DNA from: Prunus persica
Lineage: Eukaryota > Streptophyta > Magnoliopsida > Rosales > Rosaceae
Assembly: GCF_000346465.2 (NCBI RefSeq)
Contig: NC_034009.1
Location: 39,238,844 to 39,302,843 of the forward strand
Direction: 5' to 3'
DNA: 64,000 nucleotides
The notes below the pieces were generated by a model, which saw only the letters and a list, made by a program, of their open reading frames with translations, made no database searches and was not told the origin of the DNA. A program made the position numbers and the translations under genes. Of the stretch, positions 37,549-50,981 are shown piece after piece (within the stretch, counting starts at the first letter, position 1; every line of letters starts with the position of its first letter).

Positions 37549-38715
37549 CAATTAAAGATTCATTCAAAGTCAAAGGTTTGAAAATTAGATTGATTTTAAC
37601 TTGGGGTGCAGGACAGTTACTTGGCAGCTCAGAGTAGGACACCGAAAAATAAAAATGTACGATCGTCTAAACAAGTAAAAACAGCAGAAAATATGTCCCG
37701 ATCCTAGGATGAGGTAGCCTTCCCTCCTCCTAAACTTTTCTTCATAAAAAAAACAGCAGAAACACAAACACAAACAGAAGTAAAAACAAAAAGGCAGATA
37801 GAAAGAGCAAGAAATAATAGATTAGTTAAGAAATCGTGTTTAGTGGTTTTGGTACGTAGGTAGGGTGATCAAATGAGTTATGGTTGATCCAAAACCACCT
37901 TAATTAATCACCTTAAATAAGTGGAAGAAGAGTCCAAGAGGTGAGACAAGAGCACAATCTTAAATTCTTAATTAACAGCATCAAAATATAGTACAAATCT
38001 CAGCCGTCCATTGTCTACTACTGGACACCACACAGAAGAGTAGAGGACCCATGGACTTCCATGTGGACAAAGCTAGAGCTTGCTTAGCCGTCCCTCACAT
38101 GCTCTTTGCTTACAAAGTCATTCACTGGCCAAGGCAAGTCATGTTGGTTGGTTTGGTCGATATTCGCTTTTTATTCCGCAACCATTTTCTATTTTTGTTT
38201 TATATATCTATTTTAATCAATGAATTAAAACACTTATGTTTGATTCTTGGGATATTACCAACGTATTTTTCTTTCCATTTAATCCAAATAATCTAACAAT
38301 TTAATAACATTCCAATTTCTAATAAGAAGATGACACCCACAAATAAAAATTTGTTTTAAATTAAATTATAATACTCGATTCGTGGTTTAGGTATTATCGA
38401 GCTCAATTTTTCCATTCAAACTTTTGGTTTAGATTGAATCGGTATAAAATAGAAATAAATAATTATCATACTAAACTGGATTATTCGTCTAGTCGGTATT
38501 CGATTTTTCAGCACAAATACCCACCCCAGCTTTCCCATGTATGTATTATACAAAGATCCAACGGTCTGGCATATTAGAATGGAAGGGGGAAGTACCTAAA
38601 ACATATACAATGTATCTAAAGGAACCAAATATTGTAATATTAAGGTAACATCTAAATTAATTTGTGAGTGAAGGAGATTACCTGGGCAAGTGCTATGCTC
38701 AGCGGGAAGACTGAT
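37468..38715 (-). other. Probable 5' UTR exon and 5' UTR intron of the EG45-like gene
   Basis: A good acceptor (TTTTTGATCCAG|GC) ends 2 nt before the ATG. A donor CCCAG|GTAATC lies at 38682/38681. A TATA-like TTTATAAATT sits near 38750-38760 on the same strand. Together they suggest a short non-coding first exon (about 38683-38715) and a 1.2-kb leader intron. Inference only. Confidence 0.45.
37517..37542. repeat. (TA)n microsatellite
   Basis: About 13 TA units inside the proposed leader intron of the EG45-like gene. Confidence 0.85.
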
Positions 38716-38747
38716 CGAGAGTGCAGGCAATGTAGGTAGATATGGAG

Positions 38748-38760
38748 GAATTTATAAAGG
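38748..38760 (-). promoter_or_regulatory. TATA box proposed for the EG45-like gene
   Basis: The minus strand reads CCTTTATAAATTCC, about 30-40 bp upstream of the proposed leader exon. Confidence 0.45.
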
Positions 38761-39306
38761 AAAGAAAAATAAAATCACATCTTCTGAATGAGGTAGGCAA
38801 TCCATTTGGAACGTTTCCTTGCAAGGGAGGGACTTTTCAGATGTGCACGTTAATGTTAAGATGCGTAGTCGATTTAAAACGTAACTTACTCATTAATTCT
38901 TTTTTTATACGTCTAATAATGAATTCCGAATTTCCACACCAAATTTACTTTCTTTATTAGTAAATTTGTATTAAGGATTAAGGTAAGGGTGATCCATTCA
39001 ATGCACCTATGTATCTGAAAAAAATCCCAACAAAAGCTTTCTTATTTTATGCACTCTCTTTCGTTTTCATAAGTTTTTTTAACTTCAAAGGAAAATGACA
39101 AATTGTTATGCCCTCTCACGGGGTCGATGAACATGGCGTACGTAGTTACTTATTTGTACAAGTAGAAGCCAAAAAAATATTCTAATTTCAATTTCACGTT
39201 TAATTTCTATAATTACTCTAACAAACAAGCAAAGTTGTCTTTTTTGGATACAATCGATATTTGATATTGGGGAAGGGGGAATGAAACCTAGGACCCAAGA
39301 ATCTAA

Positions 39307-39745
39307 GAGCATCTTCAATCAATATGTCAAAAGTGCCACATAGATATTTAACGGCTAGAATTAACATCTCATATTACTCCAACCGAATTGTCAAAGCTTA
39401 TGTGGAATGAAGGCCGGAGGTTCATTACTTTTGACATCCCAAAAAGCAAGATGTCAAATGAATATTTTATTATTTTTTTAAAGACAGTTGGCTGTTACTT
39501 TCATTTATTATTTTCCTTTTTTATTATTTTCTTCTTTATCTTGAATGATTTGACTGTTACAAATTTTTTCCTTCTTTATCTTTCCAATTTATTTCCTATC
39601 TTGAATAAACACTGAAATGTAATAAAATAATAATTTAATTTGACATATCAGGTGGAGTGTAAAACTGTGTAATTGTCAAATTGCCACATCAACCATTAAA
39701 TTTAAATTTGATGTTTGGTATTTGACATCTCCCTTGGCAATGCTC
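39307..39745. mobile_element. Tourist/Harbinger-like MITE
   Basis: A 439-bp element starts GAGCATCTTCAATC and ends, inverted, GAGCATTGCCAAGG. TAA lies directly on both sides (39304-39306 and 39746-39748), the usual 3-bp duplication of this superfamily. ATGTCAAA motifs lie just inside both ends. It is non-coding. Confidence 0.75.
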
Positions 39746-39748
39746 TAA

Positions 39749-40589
39749 GATCATGGATAAATACTCTTAACCACTTGAGTTACAAGTTCCTTATGGAAAA
39801 AATTGTCTATCTAATAGAAAATTCATTGAATTAGTTATAACATGAATTTGAACATAATGAAAAAGAAAAAAGAAAAAAAAAAGGATACAGAGAAAAACAC
39901 AAATAGAAAGACACAAAGAGAAGGCCGAAAAACACAAATAGAAAGGCGGTTACCATTCTCTTATAAGGTTCCAACAAACATTGCCGACTCTCTACTTTTT
40001 TTGTTATCCTAATATTTGGTTTTTAAGGAAAGAGAAGAGAGTAAATCACTTGCAACTCTTACCATAAATGAAAGGTTAATCTGCATCCCAACGAACGTGA
40101 GCCGCCGTAATACATGTTTCGGAGCTTTCAACAGACACAAAGTAAACAATAAAATTTGAAGTTGTTGGTACCAATTATCCTAGAATCTCTTTCTCTTTAA
40201 TTGGATATTTGCATTGTGAAATTATCGTCTGCAATTTTAAAAGGAAAAAAAAGAAGAAGAGAGAATCCATTTGGGTTGGAAGGCCGATTAAGTGTATTGC
40301 CTTTATAAATTAAGGGACACCAGAGCCTTGCATTTATTTTGTACTTTTGCAAATAGATACTCTCCAATTAATGCTTCTTGCGTCTCCTCTGAATTCTCTG
40401 TTCACTTCCTGTTGATTTTTACTTCCACCAGCCTCTTTCTTTGCTCTGTCTCTCTGCAACTTTTCACAACGCTTAAATGTTTTGGTTGTGTTACTGTGAT
40501 TCTTTATTCATTTCCGGCAAGTGAGCTCCCAAATTCTGTTCTTTCTTGAAATTCATTGAGTTTGGAGAGTTGGGTTTGTGTTTTTCCTC
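39749..40589. other. Upstream region of the DXS-like gene
   Basis: No gene is recognised. The last 250 bp or so are C/T-rich and probably include the promoter and leader. Confidence 0.45.
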
Positions 40590-43500
40590 ATGGGTACTGC
40601 TTCTGCTGGGTACCCATCTGGAATTACTTCCCATTACCGTGGAAAGTTTGGGGCTTTTCCTCAAAAAGTCGAGTTCATTGGCTCTAATTTTCCACTTCAT
40701 GTGGAATTTCCGAGAAGTAACTTGTACCCAAGGTCTGTTTCCACCACGACATCCAAGGTAATCACTGTTGCCTCCCTCATCTCTTTTGTACTTGCTTCAG
40801 AAACTGAGAAAAAGAAAGAGAAATAGCACCTGAACAAAATCTATGCTTTGTTTGAATGGGGTTAAATTATGTTTAAATTTGTGAGGTGCTGTGTTCTGTA
40901 AAGTTACAGGCCAATCATTCAATTTGGTATCTTTCTTGAATTGGGTGAGCGGCAATGTTTGTTTGTCACTATATTCGCTATTTTCAGTAACTATTTGTTT
41001 CTAAAACGGAAAAGCTTTATTGGTGAATGAGAACTTGGTTTCCAGGATGATGAGAGACAGAAAGGAAGAGGGGAAACTGCCATCATCATCAAATATTTTT
41101 CTTTTAAGTTAATTTATAGTCTACATCATGCCCCAGATGATTTTAACACTAAGCACTAAGCGCACATAGAGGTTCATCTAGATTCTGGATTGATAAATCC
41201 CTTAAAAATATAGAATGTTTATATTATCCACTCCTACATAGGCAGTAAATATCTGTTTTTTTTTTTCATGATGCAGGAAATAGTGTGTCCAAAATGTTCT
41301 CTGCCTGATAGTGGCGAATTTTTCTCTGATGAAGTCTCGACACCCATTCTTGATTCGGTTGAAAATCCTATCCACCTGAAGAACTTGTCTCTTAAAGTGA
41401 GTTTTGAGGCGTTTACATACTTTGCTTTTATGGTTATACTTAAGTTTACAGCTTCTTTACTTACCACAGATCGATCAGTGCAGGAACTGAAACAGTTATC
41501 TGATGAAATTCGTTCAGAGTTGTCATCAATAATGTCAAAAACAAGAAAGTCTTTTAAAGCTAGCTTGGGAGTAGTAGAGTTGACAGTTGCCATGCACCAT
41601 GTTTTCCATGCTCCTGTGGACAAGATACTATGGGATGTTGTAGAACAAGTAAGATCATAACGTCTATACCTTCTTCTGGTAGGGATACCTAATTTTTGGA
41701 GAGATGGTGCTGAATATGGATCACTTGTGGTATTGTTTCCATTTTGATGTTCAGAAATAATACCAGAAAAACACTTATAAAACAGGAAGCGAAGAAATCA
41801 ATGGAAATCTTCAATTTATATTTAGTGATTGTATGATCTAAGTTTTAAAAAATTTCTCTTGTACTGGCAGACCTACGTGCATAAAATTCTAACAGGAAGA
41901 CGGGACCTCATACATACAGTGCGACGAAATAATGGTCTTTCTGGTTCTACATCTCAATCCGAAAGTGAATATGATCCATTTGGGGCAGGGCATGGGTGCA
42001 GCAGTGTTTCTGCTGGACTGGGTAGTTGTCTGCTTCCATTCTGCTTCTTGTTCATTTTTTTCTTGTCACAAAATCACTTTCTTTGAGAAAAGTTCACGCT
42101 TTTATTGAACTTAACTTGCATTGAACACTTCTCTGGATATTCCGGTAATCATATATGTTCTTTTTATGTTGCTTTACATATTGATTTTCATGCTCGCGTC
42201 CAGCTTAATTTGCATTTTACACTTTCCTGAGTTTATGTAGCTCATGATAGTATGTTCTTTCCTTTCAGATTTTTTTTCTTTTTTGGGGTTAATTTCAGAT
42301 TTGTTTATTTGCTTGTTGTGCAGTTAGCATATAGGAGAAAAGCTTTCAAGTTTGGTCAGCTAACTTAGATTTACAACTTTATTATTTTTTAACTGGACTG
42401 CAATTTATAATCTTTACAGGCATGGCAATTGCACGGGATATTAAGGGAAAGCGGGAACGTATTGTCACAGTCATCAGCAATGGGTCAACAGTAGCTGGTC
42501 AGGTCTATGAGGCAATGGGTAATGCAGGTTATTTGGACTCAAATATGGTAGTAATTTTAAATGACAGCAGGCACTCTTTACACCCAATGATTGAGGAGGG
42601 CCCCAAGACAGCCATTAATGCTCTGTCTAGTACCCTAAGCAAGCTCCAGTCAAGTAAATCATTTCTGAAGTTTAGAGAAGTTGCTAAGGTATTTCCTTGG
42701 TTTTATGATCATGCCTCTAGGACTAGAAGATTTTATGACACTGAAGCGTTATGTTGAGGACTTTCATAAATATTTAGCTGTATTGGAATTATTGAAGTCC
42801 AGAGAACAGAGATATTAAAAAATATATATTTAAAAAATATTTAAGACTTTGGGCAATATTTTAGACAACCTGACCTGAGCATGCAGAAGTTATTTGATTT
42901 TGTGTGCCCTGCATCTAAGAGAAGAACGTAGTGGGTATCAAACATTTTCTGTTGCTTATGGTTAGCATTATTGAGTTTTTATGCGTTATATTTTTCATTT
43001 GCTGAAGTATTTATTTCTCTCCCACCCTTTTTTTTTCAGGGTGTTACTAAAAGAATTGGTGGAGGTATGCATGAATTGGCAGCTAAAGTTGATGAGTATG
43101 CACGTGGTATGGTCGGTCCACTAGGATCAACTCTTTTTGAAGAGCTTGGATTGTATTACATTGGCCCTGTTGATGGACACAACATTGAAGACCTGATTTG
43201 CGTTCTACAGCAAGTGGCATCACTGAATTCAATGGGTCCTGTTCTGGTCCATGTGATAACGGAAGAAAATCGGGGACTGGAAAACAACCCAAAGAGTGGG
43301 GTGGCATACAGGCAGCAGGAAGGTATGTCTCTCATTTCCTTCTCTGATGTTCAGTTCATAGTCTGTGCAAAGTTCTGCAGTAACTTTTGGGATTCGTGCA
43401 TTGATTTAGGTGTGATGTAGCCAAACTCATCCCATGTTAGTTTGGTTTTATATTTCATATAAGGCTGGCCTTGGTTCAGGCCTTTAGTGAGTATAAGAAA

Positions 43501-45091
43501 TTTCCAACTACAAAAATTAGTTCCCATTATCTCTGGTTTCCTGGCCTGACTCTCTCCTTTTTGTGGAGGATAAAAAACCAAGTTGAATTTATACATATGT
43601 TGTTTTACATTCCAAACCTGCAGGTTTGAGTAATTCTGATGATTTACCGTCCAAAGTTCGCCCTAGAACTTATAGCGACTGCTTTATGGAGGCTTTGGTT
43701 ATGGAGGCAGAGAAAGACAAATATATTGTGACTGTTCATGCAGGAATGCATATGGAATCATCATTTCACCTATTCCGTGAAAGATTTCCCGACAAATTTT
43801 TTGATGTGGGAATGGCTGAGCAACATGCAGTTACTTTTTCTGCTGGTTTGTCACGTGGAGGATTAAAGCCATTTTGCATAATTCCTTCTGCATTTCTACA
43901 GAGAGCTTATGATCAGGTCTGTTTGATTGATCCCTTCTGCTTGTTGGTAGTAATCATATATCTAACAATATATTATTAATAATATCTTTATTTTGAGGAA
44001 AATTTTATTAAGTTTATTTTCTTATGGCCTGTCTAGGTGGTTCATGATGTAGATCGGCAAAGAATTCCTGTGCGTTTTGTCATTACAAGTGCAGGATTGG
44101 TTGGATCTGATGGTCCCCTGCAATGTGGGGCATTCGATATAACATTTATGTCATGCTTACCAAATATGATTGTCATGGCACCGTCCAATGAGGTTGAGCT
44201 TGCCAACATGGTGGCCACTGCAGCCTACATTGATGATCTTCCAGTTTGCTTCCGATATCCTAGGGGAGCCGTAGTTGGAATGGAACATTCTATATGCAGT
44301 GGGACCCCTATTGAGGTAATTGTTGCTATTTGTCCATTGCTTAGAAATAAGCGTACCATCATTTACCAATAGGAATATTTAAAAGATAAAACTTGGTACA
44401 TTTTCATATTACCTTCGTTCTTTTCACTTAGTAATGTTAGACGACTTAACTTGTTCTTATGCCTTTATATTGACTGCTATGCACTGCTGAGCAGATCGGA
44501 AAGGGGAAAATTCTCACAGAGGGTAAAGATGTGGCATTGCTTGGATATGGATCAATGGTTCGGAACTGCCTTAAGGCTCGGTCTCTTCTTTCAAAGCTTG
44601 GCATTGAGGTAACAGTTGCTGATGCAAGGTTCTGCAAGCCCTTAGACATCAACCTTCTTAGGCAGCTTTGTCGAAACCACTCATTTCTAATCACGGTCGA
44701 GGAAGGCTCTATTGGAGGATTTGGATCTCATGTTGCGCAGTTCTTTGCGCTTGATGGACGGCTTGATGGAAGCATTAAGGTAATATCTATTTTCAGCAAC
44801 ATGGTGTGCAGCTTCCTTTGGAATTTTCTACATTATATATCTTACGCTGTTTCGGTCCGATAATAATTGTCAAAGGTACACTTAATGTTAACTCATTTTG
44901 ACCTAAATTTTTCCTTTCTCTGTCTGAAATCGACTTTCCAGTGGCGACCAATTGTTTTACCGGACAACTACATTGAGCATGCATCCCCAAACGAACAGCT
45001 AGCTATTGCTGGGCTGACCGGACATCACATAGCTGCAACAGCGTTAAGTCTGCTTGGCCGAAATCGTGAAGCCCTCCACTTAATGTGCTAA
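40590..45091 (+). CDS. 1-deoxy-D-xylulose-5-phosphate synthase-like protein, type 3, catalytic residues altered
   Basis: Ten exons: 40590-40757, 41277-41396, 41484-41648, 41871-42021, 42420-42688, 43040-43322, 43624-43916, 44037-44315, 44495-44779, 44942-45091. They join in phase to 720 residues, normal for plant DXS, with a Ser-rich plastid-type N-terminus. DXS makes DXP from pyruvate and glyceraldehyde phosphate with thiamine diphosphate, starting the plastid MEP pathway. The fold is kept ([15 protein letters not shown], Glu451 in [30 protein letters not shown]). However, the usual GHxxSxLG histidine is Ser119 (KSFKASLG), DVGHQ is DVVEQ (Glu150), the metal-binding GDG is SNG (221-223), DRAG is TSAG, and the THxG histidine is Gln512. 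It is probably not an active DXS. The frame and all splice sites are intact. Confidence 0.93.
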
Positions 45092-47089
45092 GCACCTGCA
45101 CTTCTCTGCCATTTGCACTGAGACTCTGCTGGTTAGCAGAAGAAAGGGAAAGACAGATAGAAGCTCAAGCAGCCTTAATTCTACCAATGTTTAGGAAATT
45201 TTTTCCCGTACCTATTTGTATATAAGTGCTTCTCACAAGTTTTTGATATAATTGTACAGCGGCAATGTCACAATGGAAATGCATGTTTGTTGATATGCAT
45301 TAAGAGTTATACTCTTCAGCCCAACTAAATACTTTAGAAATTTAATATCATGTTCTTAAATCTACTGTAATAAATTGAAGATTTGCAATCATAGCTTAAC
45401 AAAGCTAAGGCCAGAGATGGGTGGAGATTAGGGTGTAATTGTCAATGCTATAATAATTGTATATTTATTAATAAAATCATCACTCGTCTATGTTATAACA
45501 GATGGATCAGTAATACCACGACAGTGGTGCATATCACGAACCCAAAAAATGAAACTCTCGAATTTAGAATGAATGGTCCTAAAAGAGGCGATATGTATTT
45601 GTTTGTTTTTATTTTTTTAATACAACTCGCAAAGAAGCAGACTCACTGCCCAAATCAATTGGCCTAACAAGTGTATAATGCAAACATGTTTGTTTGTTAC
45701 AAAAAGTGATTCAATTTTAATGTAGATCTCCATAAGATTCGCATGAATTTCCCATTATTAGACCTAACACGTTTGTGATGTAGTCTATATATGTTTTTGA
45801 GTGGCTAGTTTTTTCTTTTCTTCTTCTTTTGGTAGCATAGTGAAGTCCATTGGCTACAGTTGCATCCTTGACCCCAATTCACCCCTATCCACCTAACAAA
45901 GTTACAGAAAGTGCTATTTCTGTAGATTGATATTCTCCATAAATTAGGTCATATGAATGACAAAGACTCCACTACTTGAATACTGTATTAGCAAAGTAAC
46001 CTGAAAGAAATCCAAAAAATTCACAACCCATAATAGGTCTAAACTTTTAGGACTTGCATATTTTAAATATGACTTTGTTGCCAATTGAATAAGTTCTTCT
46101 TCTTTATGATTGTGCATATTAAGTAGGGTAACTGTTCTCTAGCGTGACTCGACTGATTGAATTTGAGCCCTCCATTACAGTACTATAAAGTTTTGAGTCT
46201 CAATATTTATAAGTTCACCAACAGTACTAAGACATTAGTTAATTTAAATAGTTCGGTTGAAGCCGGACCTTCAAACTGGCGCTTATGATATAAGACTACA
46301 AATATAAACACCATTAAGTTGATTATTCATATAAATGTACACGGTGTAAATTTGAATATTATAACATAAGTTTGGTAAGAAAACATCACTCCATAAGTGA
46401 GGTTTAAATTGTGCGCATTGAAGAATTTAATACAAAATTTTCATACATGACTCATGAATGAATTCAGTGTAATTAAATTGGCAACAATAGTAGTGGGACT
46501 TAAACATAGGTCACTGTCAGTTTGGGTGGGAAAATCTGGCCGATTCCCATGCATATATTGCTTACCCAGTCAGTAAAAAGTAAACCCAAAAGACCAGCTT
46601 ACCTTAAGCTCACCTCTGCTCAGCTCCTCAGCTGAGCTCACCCACATGGCAATGGCTGCCAGGCATTCTCAGCCGCAGGGTGTGTTCCCCTTTACCTTTT
46701 GGCAAATAATAATAAGATAATTTCAGGCTGCGGATGGTTTAGGGATAAAGAGAAGAAAACGACATCACCACCATTAATCAACGACACTCAATGCGTGGGG
46801 GCATCAGGGTGTGGGGGCCATCCCTGCCCTCCAAATCAACGCAGAGTTCAGTGAGAGGTTGCCCACGTTCTTCAGCAATTCATGCTCACCTCAAAAACTA
46901 AATTGGTATTATTACTTTGTTCTTATTCTCTTACTGTTCTTCATTTCTTTGTTTGGGTGGTTGGTGATTACTCGACCAACATAACACGTGTTGCTGTGTT
47001 CATTCGTGACGAGACGACAGATTCTTCATTCCCATCGTGACATTCTTAGGTAGCATTATCGATTCACTTATATTATAATATATATTTAT
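45092..47089. other. Intergenic spacer
   Basis: DXS-like 3' UTR, then AT-rich spacer with no recognisable protein or RNA gene. Around 46600-46870 composition is less AT-rich, but nothing is identified. Confidence 0.45.
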
Positions 47090-47760
47090 TTTTGTTAATA
47101 TTAAATTCAAGATTTACGATATATTAATTATTTTGTTCACTTATATTATAACACATGTAGTAATAATATCATGTAACGGTGTGATTACCACACCTAAATA
47201 TTTTTCATTTATGACAAGATTCTCTGAGATGTATGCTAACTAGCTAACAAATCATTCAGTGAATAATATTACATGAAAACAATCCAAACTCTAGCCTTCC
47301 CCTTTCTTAAGTAAGAAGATTTTAAAATTCCTAACTTGTGCTGCTGTACTAAAAATGTATGCAGATGATGATTGAGCCATAATTTAATTATTAATATTAT
47401 ACTCATGTTAGAACATGTGTACAAATTTATTAATATTATACTCGAGATTTATAAGTTCATAACATATCAATCATGTCGTGTACTCATAATATAACACATG
47501 AAGTAGTAGTATTATTTGGATACTTACTTAAGTATTTTCCACTCATGACAAGATATTGACATGTATACTCGTGAACAGATCATGTGGTGTGGAAAAGTTT
47601 TGTGACCTTGTTAGTATTACATGGCAACAACCCAAACTCTTCTGGCCTTCCCCTTTCTTTAAAAGAAAGGGTTTAGGGGTTGCAAACTTAAATAGGTTAT
47701 AATTCCAAACTTTGCAAGATTAAAATGTGTAGATGATGGTTGAGCCATAATTTAATTGTT
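47090..47760. repeat. Diverged tandem duplication, two copies of about 300-330 bp
   Basis: Copy A (about 47090-47390) and copy B (about 47430-47760) share, in the same order, an ATTAATATTA start, TTATAACACATG-like text, TATTTTTCA/TCACTCATGACAAGAT, CCAAACTCT then GCCTTCCCCTTTCTT, and GATGATGxTTGAGCCATAATTTAATT. It is non-coding. Confidence 0.7.
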
Positions 47761-48029
47761 GTTCAGACTTCTCTAAATAACGTGAAGAATTGAAGATGAT
47801 CGATCCGAGATCCGTGTACAGTACATTACGGTACAGAAAATCCTCAAACTCAAATCCCTAGAAAATCCAATGCACGCGAAGACAGCAAAAGTACAGAACA
47901 CAAAACGCTACACATAAATATAATCATCCATGAAAGCAGTCTGCCATCCAGTAATGAGGGCCCTCCACGTAAGCATGCCTCTCCCCCAAGTGAGCCGATA
48001 TTTAAGTACAATCCCCTGCTTCTCCCTCC

Positions 48030-48812
48030 GCAGTTCTCTCCCTCTTGTATCAGGAGAAACCAGAAAGTTATTTTGAGGGTGGGGAGAGAAAAAAAGACCC
48101 AGAGAGACAAAAGAAAGGTAATAATAAAAGAAACTTAACAGAGAGATTGAGGACGGAGAGGGCGAGATTGTCCCTTGACCCCTTAAACAGAGTCTGTGAC
48201 TTCCGGCAACCTCCCCCGCTGGAATAACTCAATCTTCCGGCACCGGCGACGTCCTCCAGTCCTTCTTACTTATAAACCCTCTTCATCGTCGTTCCGGTGC
48301 GTGGGCCCCACCATTTGTCTTCCCATGCATGCTCTGGGTTTTGCAAGTTTGAGAAAAATAAAAAATAAAACTACATTTCTTGTATTTTAACTTGATTGCG
48401 TCGATTGCCATGTGTACCATGTCTCTGATAGAAGCGGAGCAGTGTGGGTAACAAGTTGGTTTTGGGGATTTCTGGTTTACATTGCATGTTGTTGTTGTTG
48501 ATGCTTGTGTTTGTATTATATGAAAAGTACTTAACTATTTGAATTTTGAATCACATGCATCCCATTATTTGTGCAGTCTTCTTCTTTAAAGAAAAGTATT
48601 GAAGCTTTTGGTATTCTATTTTTTTGGTTTCTTTCACAGTTGTGTCATGAGGCTCTCACACACCATAGCAATATTTATTATTATATTTTTCACCTACTGG
48701 TGTTCATGTGACTTGCCAAAGTTTATTGATACTCGCCAATCAAAGAAACTTGCATGTAATGCAGTGTAAATTTGAACCTAACCCACATAGCTAATTTCTT
48801 CCACCAGCAGCA
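48030..48812 (+). promoter_or_regulatory. Promoter / 5' leader region of the borate transporter
   Basis: A purine-rich stretch (48050-48115) ending AGAAAG|GTAATA looks like a leader exon with a donor. A CCAGCAG acceptor lies just before the ATG. If so, most of this stretch is a leader intron. An ATGTAA (start directly followed by stop) occurs at 48754-48759. Whether it is in the mRNA is not known from sequence. Confidence 0.4.
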
Positions 48813-50947
48813 ATGGACAGCATCAGAAGTCCATTCAAGGGAATAATCCACGACGTCAAAGGAAGAGCAGCGTGCTACAAGGAAGACTGGATTGGAGGAC
48901 TTTGCTCTGGTGTTAGGTAAAAATCACCATGTTCTCTTTCAGGGATTCCATAAACTTGATTAGTTGATTCACAATCTTCTCCAATCGTTTCAGGATTTTA
49001 GCTCCAACTTTCTACATTTTCTTTGCTTCTGCACTTCCCGTTATCGCCTTTGGGGAGCAATTGAGTAGGGATACAGGTATATCATCTGTTCCTTTTGGAC
49101 TTTATCTTAAAAAGTTCAATTTTTTGAAGAAAGAGTTGAAGAGGTGCATGGTAACTATTGGTGATAAGAAATTAGTACCTAACGTTGTGTATCGATTTAT
49201 AATTCTTGCTTTTTCTAGTTGTGGATTTTAATGGAGGAAGCCTGAAATTTATGTTTGTATGATGGTAGATGGAACCTTAAGCACTGTGGAAACTTTGGCT
49301 TCTACTGCTCTATGTGGTATCATTCAATCATTCTTTGGTGGGCAGCCTTTGCTGGTCTTAGGAGTTGCTGAACCCACTGTCATAATGTATAATTATTTGT
49401 ACACTTTCAGTAAGGGAAGACCAGAGTTGGGGACCAAACTGTTTCTAGCTTGGACTGGCTGGTATGGGAATTAATCTCATCTATTTTCCAGATTGCCAAT
49501 GTTTCCTTTGTACTATGAGAACTACGAGTCAGAAAATAGATGTTAATGACTTTTGTGTTTACTTATGTTACAGGGTTTGTGTCTGGACATCCCTGTTGCT
49601 CATTCTTCTGGCAATTTTCAATGCATGTAACATCATATCCAGATTTACTAGGATTGCAGGGGAACTTTTCGGCATGTTGATCTCTGTTCTTTTTATTCAA
49701 GAGGCCATCAAGGTTTGCATAGAGTTTCTTGACAAAACTAAACAAAACAAATTTCATCAGTTCTAGTGGATTGATTTTAACCCAAGTAAATGCTCACTGG
49801 CAGGGAGTAATTTCTGAATTCAGTATTCCGAAAGCCGAAAATCCAAAGCTGGAGGAGTTTCAATTCCAATGGCTCTACACCAATGGGTTGCTTGCTGTCA
49901 TTTTCTGCTTCGGTGTCATTTCCACTTCCCTTAAGAGCAGAAAAGCAAGATCATGGTGGTATGGCACAGGTAATGAATTGAATTATTTTTTATAGTGATT
50001 TTATAATTTTATGAAATATTATTCTATTGCACCAGATCTGGTTTTGGCTATTCTTATTTGGCTCTTTTCGGGTGGCGGATACAGGGTGGCTCCGAAGTCT
50101 TATTGCAGATTATGGGGTTCCCCTAATGGTCTTGGTGTGGACAGCACTGTCTTATGTTGTACCTGGTAAAGTTCCACATGGAGTTCCTAGGAGGCTTGTT
50201 TGTCCATTTCCCTGGGACTCTGCATCACTCTACCATTGGACCGTCGTCAAGGTATAATTAGTTCTCTGATGGGTAAATTGTACATTTAAGCCTTTTGCCT
50301 TTAACTGGGATCAATGGCTAATATAAAACATAATCTCTAATCCTGTCCATTTCCCATATTGAAATTGCAGGATATGCCAAATGTCCCAGTCTTGTACATC
50401 TTTGCTGCCTTCATACCAGCTGTGATGATAGCAGGCCTGTACTTCTTTGACCACAGTGTAGCTTCTCAGCTGGCACAACAGAAGGACTTTAATCTTCAAA
50501 AACCACCTGCTTACCACTACGATATGCTACTGCTGGGAATAATGGTATGTTTTCTGACTTTAATCTTTTTCTTCTATCTCTTGTTTTGTAATATATCTTT
50601 CTATCTAACTATGCTGCTATATTTTCATTGCTACAGACATTGATTTGTGGGTTGCTTGGGCTTCCTCCTTCAAATGGTGTTCTTCCACAGTCCCCCATGC
50701 ACACTAAGAGCCTTGCTGTTCTAAGGAGGCAGGTAAGCTTAGGGTATCATATAGGATTTCTCTTGATTCGTAGTGTTATTGTCATTTGTTTACACAATTG
50801 GACCGATCAGGTGATTCGAAAGAAGATGGTAAAGAGTGCCAAGGAATGCATTAAACTAAAGGCAACCAACTCTGAGATGTTTGGAAGGATGGAAGCTGTG
50901 TTCATAGAAATGGATGGTGGCTCTCCTCCAAATGTAAGTGCTCAAGG

Positions 50948-50981
<34 letters not shown>

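Noticed and set aside
38051..38296. 81-codon plus frame
   Set aside because: Hydrophobic AT-rich translation without recognisable similarity. It lies within the proposed leader intron.
38742..38960. 72-codon plus frame
   Set aside because: No family resemblance. It overlaps the proposed promoter of the EG45-like gene.
41234..41623. 129-codon minus frame over DXS exons 2-3
   Set aside because: Antisense shadow of the DXS-like exons.
48045..48227. 60-codon frame in the BOR leader
   Set aside because: Polar low-complexity translation of a purine-rich leader. No family.
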